Shown: positions 57,234 to 64,000 of the stretch, in pieces | How positions within the stretch are numbered: the first letter of the stretch is position 1 | Layout of the letters: each line of letters opens with the position of its first letter | Source: Euborellia annulipes | Lineage: Eukaryota > Arthropoda > Insecta > Dermaptera > Anisolabididae | DNA length: 64,000 nt | Direction: 5' to 3' | NCBI GenBank assembly: GCA_023213315.1 | Contig: JAKCPI010010606.1 | Coordinates: 124,001 to 188,000, forward strand | Notes under the pieces: model-generated | Told to the model about the DNA's origin: nothing | The model's database searches: none | Seen by the model: the letters and a program-made list of their open reading frames with translations, nothing else | Position numbers and translations under genes: made by a program

Positions 57234-57382
57234 AAGAAATTAATGGCTGAGTGATAATAAACAGGAACAGGTAGATGAAGGCAGCCAGCAAAGAACAAAA
57301 ACTTTATTTAAATATCATCTTGACGATATTTAAATAAAGTTTTTGTTCTTTGCTGGCTGCCTTCATCTACCTGTTCCTGTTT
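57234..57382. mobile_element. Fold-back element E9, exact 13-bp TSD, empty site known
   Basis: Flanked by AAAAACTATTTAA at 57221-57233 and 57383-57395. Block A has a single copy (TTAAATAGTTTTT, 15451-15463), proving insertion. A 25-base leader is followed by a perfect palindrome of two 58-bp arms (57259-57316, 57325-57382) and an 8-base loop ATCTTGAC. The arms contain GGCAGCCAGC, AACAAAAACTTTATTTAAAT and ACAGGAACAGGTAGATGAAG. The absence of mismatches between arms suggests a recent event. Confidence 0.95.
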
Positions 57383-57760
57383 AAAAACTATTTAATTTTA
57401 GTAAAAATATCAAAGAATAAAAACTTTTTAAAATTGAGTATTTTATCATAATATAACAAAGAAATTGAAAATTTCGAAATTTCTTAAAAAACTTATTAGG
57501 TAAAGTACTACTTCCAAGTGATGTATTTACTCCAAAAGTTGATAGAAATCTACATTTTTAGTGTAAGGAGCATATACCAAATTTTATCCATCTAGCTGCT
57601 TTGGTTTTTAAGCAATCGTGTTCACACACACACTCAGATATAATGCCCAAAATGGTATTTTTGGACTCAGGGAGGTCTAAAACGTGAAGAAACATCAAAA
57701 TCTCGAAGTCGAATTTTTTTACGATTACAATACTTTCTCTCTACGAGAAAGTAAAAAAAA

Positions 57761-58360
57761 GGTTAACTTAAAAGTTTTTTAGATTTATTTAGAGTAATCT
57801 CATGTAAAAAATTACACATCTCAAGTTTATTATGACGAAAATGTCACTTTTGTAGACACAACTAATTTTCGCGAATAGTTAAATAAAATGACATTTTAAA
57901 ATTCTTTTTATTTCCTGTATTTTTCCGCTCGCTTATAATCCATTAAAACACATACACACACAAATATAACAGAAATTGTAAATCTTTTTAATTAGGCAAA
58001 AAAAAAAAAAAAAATCAAAATGAAATAGCCCATTGAAATGAGGGAAATTTCCTTTTGTTTGGTCAAGGCTGGTTTACCATCACACGTCCCTTCCGCCATC
58101 ATGTCACTATTTAATGGCAATCAATAGCAGTTTCAATGGATTGCAACCAAATGCAGCCGAATTTGCAGTCCTTGGATTATATATAGTACATGAATTAATT
58201 AAAGATCAAACGACCTCTTGGCTGATATTCGTTGAAATTGATTCTACTGAATTGGTTTAAGGCGATTAAGGCCCAGCAGAAAGGGGCTTTCATGTAGAAG
58301 AGGAATATAAATAAAATGTATTTATCAAATGCGCTCACTCATTAAATAACAACTTTTCTA
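57761..58360. other. Stretch without recognisable genes
   Basis: Poly(A) at 57999-58013. The interval 58060-58300 is less AT-rich and apparently unique, with no recognised frame. Confidence 0.45.
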
Positions 58361-58374
58361 TTTTTGCGAATTCG

Positions 58375-58450
58375 ACGAGTTATCCGAGCTAAGGCTGGTT
58401 TAACACTCTCCTTTTCTCCATGTCTCATCAAGGGTCAGCTTGACCCCAAT
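58375..58450 (+). repeat. Short dispersed repeat (family S), copy 4
   Basis: GACGAGTTATCCGAGCTAAG, GCTGG and a CTCCTTTTCTCC pyrimidine tract, as in the other three copies. Confidence 0.45.
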
Positions 58451-58863
58451 TTACCTGATTAATGACGATGGAGGAAGAACTTTAGGTTTATGGAAATTAA
58501 CTTTTTACAAGGATTTCTGTATTTGACTATTATCTAAAAAAAAAATCAGGTGTGACTGATCGCACTGCAAACAACTTTCCCTCACCTATAGTTCTGTTCT
58601 GTACTTGTCACACCAGATTTTTTGTATCGAGATATATTTAGTTTTCGAAGGTAGATTTCAAGTTGTAAAATCATTAAACAGAAAAATATTTATATTTTAT
58701 TACAATATCCTATTCTTTACTATGAAGTGTGCTTCAAAGAATTTTGAGGACAAAATGAGAATATACATTTTAAAGAGCATCTAAAAAATATGAATTTTAA
58801 TCAAAATCGTTAGAGCTGATTTTAAGAAAAGAACTAAAAAAGTAGAGCAATAAAGTACTACTA

Positions 58864-59152
58864 TTTATTAATTTTAAACTGGTAACCCTTGGCTCTAGTT
58901 GAAACATTATGCTCTAATAGGAGAATTAAATTCACAAGGTTTTCTGTTTCAATAATATATTAATTTGATATTAACACTTGATGCGCATTTCTACACTATG
59001 TGTCATCTTCAGAAGCGAATTACATACTGAATTATACTGAAGTATGTAATTCGCTTCTGAAGATGACACATAGTGTCGAAATGCGCATCAAGTGTTAATA
59101 TCAAATTAATATATTATTGAAACAGAAAACCTTGTGAATTTAATTCTCCTAT
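58864..59152. mobile_element. Fold-back element E10, exact 13-bp TSD
   Basis: Flanked by TAAAGTACTACTA at 58851-58863 and 59153-59165; neighbouring bases differ. A leader of about 50 bp (TTTTAAACTGG, GGCTCTAGTTGAAACATTAT) related to E8's is followed by near-perfect arms of about 110 bp meeting near 59031. The arms carry GAATTTAATTCTCCTAT, AATATATTATTGAAACAG and GCGCATCAAGTG. The plus head is CTGAAGA (59060), T, GACAC, ATA, GTGTC, GAAATGCG. The minus arm has the same with one change at the GAAA. Confidence 0.95.
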
Positions 59153-59204
59153 TAAAGTACTACTACTTTTTGACTCATTTTGTTCAAAAGCTTCGTCTGG
59201 GAGG

Positions 59205-59417
59205 TACAGTGAGGGTCAATATTAAGTCCCACCCATGCATTTTCTACTTGTGATTGTTTCCTTGTTTTCAAAAAAAATATTATATATTTATTTTTTAATG
59301 GAAACTTTCATGGTTCAAACCTAGAAAATTTCCCATTTTCATTTTCTTTTATAAAAACAATGAAATAATCACAAGTAGAAAACACATGGGTGAGACTTAA
59401 TATTGTCCCTCTCTGTA
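59205..59417. mobile_element. TA-site MITE (family M2)
   Basis: TA at 59205-59206 and 59416-59417. The ends are CAGTGAGGGTCAATATTAAG and (reversed) CAGAGAGGGACAATATTAAG, and the inverted homology goes on through CATGCATTTTCTACTTGTGA. Typical of Tc1/mariner-type MITEs. A half copy lies at 29236-29331. Inserted in R1. Confidence 0.92.
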
Positions 59418-59600
59418 CATAACTTAAATATAAAATTTCATTCGTTTTTGAGATATTTTCTTCACAGAAAAACAGATTTTTTTTGAGGAACCTACTTTTT
59501 TTGGGAACTCAAAACGTGTGTTTCCATCAAATTCTCGACCTAAACCAATACTTTCTTTCTCTATATATTAACACATCAATATATAGGTAAGAGAAAATAG

Positions 59601-60239
59601 AAAGTCGAATATTAATCTTATTTTTGTTTCTGAATTGATTTAAAGGACAAAATGATCTAAATCCTAAAAGTGGACTTACATTTATATGAAAACCAATATT
59701 TTATATATAGGCCTATAAAAAGAAAATTGGGCCCGCTAACCCCCGTCTCCAACTTTACCAACCTGATACGATTAAAATACTATTAAAAATGTTTCTCCAG
59801 CCAAATAAATTATTAATAGCTGGGAAATCTAAATCTTTAACGACTAAATAAATAAAATAAAAGTAGTGAATTCCCAACGAGCCATTTTTTTTTTTTTATC
59901 TCCATTAATTCTTTTATCAAAAGGATACTCAATTAACATTATCTTCATTTATGCAAATTCATTATTTCACACATTCTTTTTTTTTTTTATTTTTCCTCAC
60001 CTGTTGTTTTAATAAATAACGATTTACAAAATAAATAAGGTGTTTCCAAATACTTTTCTGTTTATTTAAAATTTAACGTTAATAAAAATTAAACAACTTA
60101 AATAATAATTATTTTTTGAATAAATATAAAAAACAAAAATTATTTTAATTCAATATTTTGTGAAAATATCTTACCTATAGTAGGGCAATATCAAAAACTA
60201 TTTTGCATATTAATTTTTTTTTTATGCAAAAAATAAACC
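59601..60239. other. AT-rich stretch, no gene seen
   Basis: Only AT-rich sequence and poly(T) runs. Confidence 0.5.
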
Positions 60240-60647
60240 TTAAGGTGCGCGTCTCGGGGTGCTAATTTTGGGAGGTTCCAGCGGCCACAATTTGAAGCTA
60301 TCGACCTCAAATTTTTTTTTTAAATTAAAGCTATTTAAAATATCTACAACTTATAGAAGCCCTTTTTTTTGATTTTCGAAAAAATAAAATTTTTTTTTTA
60401 GATTAATCGCATTAAATAAAAGATTATTTTTAAAAAAGGAGCTCTATAACTTATAGATAATTAAATTAGTAATCATTGTGTTAAAAAATAATTAATTTTT
60501 TACCCTTAATTAAATAGCTGGAATCTTTCAAATGAAATGGAATAAATCCCTTGTATTCCTATGGGAAAAACTAACGTCATCTCTTGACGCCTAGAGTAAC
60601 TCTGTAGTCAATCGTGTCCTAACGGTTTTTCGAGACGCGCACCTTAA
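60240..60647. mobile_element. TTAA-site MITE, long copy (family T)
   Basis: TTAA at 60240-60243 and 60644-60647 with perfect GGTGCGCGTCTCG ends. It lies in the opposite orientation to the copy at 43399 and is colinear with it (CTATGGGAAAAACTAACGTC and CAGCGGCCACAATT). No coding frame. Confidence 0.93.
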
Positions 60648-60649
60648 AA

Positions 60650-61222
60650 AAATGTGTACTGAGAAAAGAAGAAAAAAATAAGAATCCTTAAAAAAATCTT
60701 TGCGGGAAAAATTCCTAATAAATAAAAATAAAATTAAATCTTGTAGATGGAGTAAAGCAAGGGAATAGGGAACATATGAACATATCTAAAGGAAAAAATG
60801 TCTCCTGAGAGGAGTATGAGTATCACGAAGGTAGAAGGATAATGTTAGGCACCATCATAAAGAAATAGTAATAGAAGTAATGGGGGAAAAGCGTAGTAAA
60901 TGGAAAAAAATACTTGCTCATCTACCTGCAGCGATAAAGTTAATAGTTCAATAAACCATCTACATAGTTTATTTAATCTTGTTATATTACATATATTAAA
61001 GCAAGCTGAATTGGCTTAATGAGAATCTAAATTTATATTTAATTTAAAATTAAAATAAAGTTTTTTTTTTTTTTTAATTTCCAACAGAGTTGATTTTTAA
61101 TTCTATATTAATTAACTCTTTATTTATTTAATAAAAAAAAATTTGACTCATTATTTAATCAAAAACGAATTATTGCTAGAATAAAATTAAAAAAGAAAAA
61201 AAAATTAGTCTGTTAATATTTT
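60650..61222. other. AT-rich stretch, no gene seen
   Basis: Nothing was recognised. Confidence 0.5.
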
Positions 61223-61309
61223 TCACTAAATAAATAGATTAAAGGTTTCTGGATTTCTAGTAGTTTTTTTTTTCTTTTCAATTTATTTATTATTACTTAA
61301 TGTATTAGG

Positions 61310-61524
61310 CAAAGAGGGAAAGGGGTAATTATCCCCCCCCTCTCGAGATTAAAAAAAAAAATTTGGCAATTAATTTAAATTTAAAAATTAATACTTAAAA
61401 ATTTGATTTGCATATATATTCTGGTAAACAAGTACAGAATATAACTTAGAATGAAAAAAACATTGTGTGCGACCAATCACACCAGATTACCCTACCTCGA
61501 GAAACTGCTCTCCATCCGCTCTTG
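61310..61524. mobile_element. hAT-like MITE (family H2), copy 2, in E11's left arm
   Basis: Related throughout to 42519-42765 (AAAAATTAATACTTAAAAAT, ATATATTCTGGTAAACAAG, TCCGCTCTTG end). The flanks are GTATTAGG (61302-61309) and GTGCCAGG (61525-61532). The uninterrupted right arm of E11 reads GTGCCAGG here, confirming an 8-bp duplication that has decayed on the left. Confidence 0.85.
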
Positions 61525-61810
61525 GTGCCAGGGTCGACGTTTCGGTCGCTTATAGGACCATCCTCAAGGTCAAGGCATTGTAGATATTTTATCCTCTTGA
61601 TTGGTCATAATGGCATAAGACATTATAATAAATCCAATGACTAAATTCGATAGAGTGTAATATTTATCATGGACAGAGAAATTCTCTGTAGCCTATACAC
61701 TATTATTATTATTATACACACATTATTATATTAATATGTCTTATGCCATTATGACCAATGGAGGATCAAAATATTAACAATGGCTTGACTCTGAGGATGG
61801 TCCTATATGC

Positions 61811-62303
61811 CAGGGGTGGCCATGCTCCTTGATAATCCGAGCCATTTTTAAAATTTGAAATTTTTAGCGAGGTGCAATTAAATACATATTTAAAAGGTAT
61901 GAAAAAGGGATTAAATTTTTTTTTTACAGAAATATTGAAAACAAATAAAAGTACAAAATATGTGTATTGAATTTAATATTAAATTTTTTTTTTTATATTT
62001 ATTTAAGGGCTTTTTCGGCATCTGAAGCCATTTAGACCCCGTCCCTATTTATTTCATTTGATTGGTATCTAATTCAATTGAGATAAATTCTTGGCCTGGG
62101 ACGGGATGCCAACCCATGACCTATGGCACCAGAAGCTGATACTCTACCTCTGAGCCATAGCTCAAGGGCTATATTAAACATTTTAAACATTTATTTTACT
62201 TGTTTTGATAATTCTTTAAAATTTGGTGAAAACAGCACTTCTCAGTAACATTTACCGAGAGCCACAAATAATCCTTCAAAGAGCCGCAGGTTGGCCACCC
62301 CTG
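61811..62303. mobile_element. hAT-like MITE in E11's head loop
   Basis: A perfect 8-bp duplication CTATATGC lies at 61803-61810 and 62304-62311. The ends are CAGGGGTGGCCATG and (reversed) CAGGGGTGGCCAAC, with subterminal GAGCCATTTT and GAGAGCCAC-type words. It contains the SINE at 61984-62170. Without the SINE the length is about 300 bp. No coding frame. Confidence 0.95.
61984..62170 (-). repeat. tRNA-derived SINE (family N), copy 2
   Basis: The minus strand reads a 5' A-box (GAGCTATGGCTCAGAGGTAG), a B-box (GGGTTGGCATCCCG) about 45 bases on, CCCAGGCC, a body with ATTAGATACCAATCAAATGA, then an A-rich tail (T-run at 61984-61993). An 8-bp duplication ATATTAAA lies at 61976-61983 and 62171-62178. 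It shares head and body with 23595-23770. The parent tRNA was not identified. Confidence 0.92.
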
Positions 62304-62449
62304 CTATATGCGACCGAAAAGTCGGCCCTGGCACATTAAGTAATAATAAATAAATTGAAAAAATAACTACTAGCTGCTTAGCTCATTGGAGAAATCCAGA
62401 AACCTACATATTATCAGCTATACACCTCCACCAAACTAAATAAATAAAT

Positions 62450-63175
62450 ATTCTCTCGTAGAATATTTGAGAATATCTAGCTTGTTAAGAAAAAAATTTG
62501 CATAATGCCACAATGTCCCGGGGGCTGATTTTGATTTTATTATGCGCCTCGCTAATGTGAATTTGCAATTTATTCGAAATTACAATCGTCGCTTTTTCCT
62601 AACAATAATCCTATTAATATTAATAAAAATGATAGTAGTAAGAGTAATCAAAAGCAAAAAAAAAATAAATAAATAAAACATTTGGGTTAATTTTATTGTA
62701 TAATTGCATTTAAAAAAAAAAAAAAAAAAATTCAATTTGATCTGCCCTAAAATTGCGACAGGTTCGCTGAGTTCTCTATGTATTTTTCTAATAAACAATT
62801 AATAAATGTGTGTTTAGTTTTTAGTCAATTTGGAAATTAATTCTCGCAAATGGATGAAAACAACCTCATGGAATCATTTCATTTCCAATTAATTACATCG
62901 GCGACTGGCGGACCCACATTTCAAATTGAAGATTGCATTAATATACTATTTGTATTTCCAATATGATTTGTTAATTTAATTTCTAAATTTTTTGCCTTTC
63001 CGAATTTTCCGCTAATTAAATTTCTTTTAATTTTTGACCTTTTCACCTAATTTTGTTTTTTGTTTTTATTATTAATACTATACCAAAAAAGCATTTTCCA
63101 AATTACAAAATGTTTGTCTGTTAAGAATCTATTTTTTTTTTTTTTTTTTTTTAAATCAAACATAAATAAAGCGAA
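62450..63175. other. AT-rich stretch, no gene seen
   Basis: Poly(A) at 62712-62730 and poly(T) at 63132-63151. Nothing else was recognised. Confidence 0.5.
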
Positions 63176-63179
63176 ATTT

Positions 63180-63757
63180 GTCATTCATGGGATTCATGTC
63201 GATATTTTGATGGATATACACGTTTTGAGGTCACCTGAATCCAAAAAAGTGGTTTTCGCGACATGGTCTACTCTGTCTTTCTGGGTTCAATTTAAAGCAT
63301 TAAGGAATTGAGCTAGAAGGTTGAAATTTTATATTTAAGTTATGCACCCACCTAGGGCGTGAAAATAAGCTTTTAATCAAAATCGGCCCAAGAGTACTAG
63401 TACTTTACTGATGTACTTTTTCACTTTCTTTCGATTTTCTCAAAATTCGCTTCAACAATTTTGATTAAAATTCAAAAATCAATTATTTTTTAGATGCTCT
63501 TTAAAATGTATATTCTCATTTTGCCATTGAAATTATTTGAAGACCACTTTACTCTTGAACTTCATAAGAAGGATAGGAGAAATGGTTGCCATGGTAACAA
63601 AATATTCAAATACTTTCCCATTTACATCTTGAATTCTAATATATCGGCGGAAACTAAATATTTGTCGGCTCAAAAAATCTGGTGTGACAAGCACAGAACA
63701 CAACTAATACCGAAGATAAGACAAAGTTATGTGCTGTGCGACAGTCACACCAGATTT
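63180..63757 (-). repeat. R1 copy, minus strand, with the terminal palindrome
   Basis: CATGTCGATATTTTGATGGAT, CGTTTTGAGGTCACCTGAAT, GTTTTCGCGACATGGTC, AGTACTAGTACTTTACTGATG (63392), GTTGCCATGGTAACAAAAT (63582), CGGCGGAAACTAAATA, then the palindrome TCTGGTGTGAC..(63678) to GTCACACCAGA (63757). The GAGAAAGT end is missing. The open frames across it are not genes. Confidence 0.82.
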
Positions 63758-63759
63758 TT

Positions 63760-64000
63760 CAATTCAACATTTTAATATTTGTACTGTATTTCTTCCAAAA
63801 AGAAAACCAAATAAATTTATTCGCTAAAATAAATTACTATCATAAATACAATAATTTTCTCAATATATTTTATTCCATATAAAATTTTTACATAAATTAC
63901 ATGTGCTAAAAATAAAAAAAGTTTTTGTATTCTTTGAACTTTATTTTTTTTTTTTATAATAATATATACAAATACATCCCAATATTAATATTTAATAAAA
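63760..64000. other. AT-rich window edge
   Basis: No feature was recognised. Confidence 0.5.

Larger units (their letters stand above)
54715..57760 (-). mobile_element. Long-inverted-repeat element, block B
   Basis: Inverted homologue of block A (15085-17345). Its own terminal repeats are 54720-54930 and 57400-57640. The core shared with A includes a GCTGGACCGTGGATAGGTGA stretch (55060), GAGACTGAGCATCTTTAAGC (56446) and GGCAGCACTTGCCGGCGGCG (56711). Relative to A it has gained an R1 element (55377-56380) and fold-back E9 (57234-57382). No coding frame. Confidence 0.85.
58537..59600 (+). repeat. R1 copy split by two insertions
   Basis: Starts AATCAGGTGTGACTGATCGC (58544) with a palindrome partner ending CACACCAGATTTTTTG, and continues to AATAAAGTACTACTA. 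Fold-back E10 (58864-59152) then intervenes. The family resumes, is cut again by MITE M2 (59205-59417), and finishes at AGGTAAGAGAAAATA (59585). Removing both inserts restores the expected order. Confidence 0.85.
61237..62434. mobile_element. Fold-back element E11 carrying nested hAT MITEs and a SINE
   Basis: ACTAAATAAATA flanks it at 61225-61236 and 62435-62446, 12 identical bases with a 13th mismatched. The outer arms mirror: AGGTTTCTGGATTTCTAGTAG versus GAAATCCAGAAACCT, and CAATTTATTTATTATTACTT versus AAGTAATAATAAATAAATTG. The inner arms: TGCCAGGGTCGACGTTTCGG versus CCGAAAAGTCGGCCCTGGCA. The head is CTGAGGA, T, GGTC, a loop, GACC, GAAA (plus arm 61791-61802 and 62312-62319, split by a hAT MITE; minus arm 61541-61574). 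Confidence 0.88.

Overview
This window looks like intergenic or intronic DNA from an animal nuclear genome. It is very AT-rich, full of poly(A)/poly(T) runs and microsatellites, and has no operon-like coding density. The open frames present are short, mostly lack an ATG and do not resemble known proteins. The only recognisable protein sequence is a broken mariner transposase on the minus strand at about 33753-34050. I found no rRNA gene, functional tRNA, CRISPR array or confident host gene. The repeat mix (mariner, hAT-like, TTAA-site and TA-site MITEs, Helitron-like pieces, tRNA-derived SINEs) suits an invertebrate. A crustacean or other arthropod is my guess, not something the sequence proves.

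Layout. 1-3.0 kb: mostly featureless, with a TTAA-site MITE at 1877-2097. 3.0-10 kb: fragments of the dominant dispersed family, called R1 here, and a 0.77 kb terminal-inverted-repeat element (7897-8667). 10.7-12.6 kb: a tandem array of about 14 units of about 116 bp, followed by a hairpin plus CTAG that looks like a Helitron 3' end. 12.9-13.5 kb: a Tigger-like relic holding a TA-site MITE. 15.1-17.3 kb: long-inverted-repeat block A, whose inverted homologue block B lies at 54.7-57.8 kb. 20-23 kb: a four-unit Helitron-like array and a long R1 copy. 28.5-29.5 kb: two adjoining fold-back insertions. 33.7-34.2 kb: the mariner inside R1. 35.6-38.6 kb: four fold-backs, two of them nested. 41-43 kb: a palindrome of about 1 kb. 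45 kb: a hAT MITE abutting a fold-back. 57-59 kb: two more fold-backs. 61.2-62.4 kb: a fold-back containing two hAT MITEs, one of which contains a SINE.

The most striking result is a group of short elements built as head-to-head inverted duplications. Six are flanked by direct repeats of exactly 13 bp: 28524-28901, 28921-29531, 35588-35754, 36044-36263, 57234-57382 and 58864-59152. A seventh (45415-45700) has 13 or 14 bp, an eighth (61237-62434) has 12 identical bases, and a ninth (37879-38574) has 16. Their arms are unrelated in sequence between subfamilies: some carry tRNA-like A and B boxes, others a hairpin bounded by CTGANGA and GAAA, which resembles a hammerhead ribozyme core. A fixed duplication length across unrelated arms suggests that one integration machinery mobilises several templates. 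Penelope-like elements are the nearest known comparison, since they carry hammerhead motifs and often have inverted partial copies, but no reverse transcriptase is visible here, so that is inference.

Blocks A and B act as a natural experiment. Block B carries one 13-bp-TSD fold-back and one R1 copy that block A lacks, so the empty sites of both can be read directly. R1 integrated in an A-run, and its ends are TCTGGTGTGAC and GAGAAAGT. Several nesting orders can be read from the window and could date the families relative to one another.
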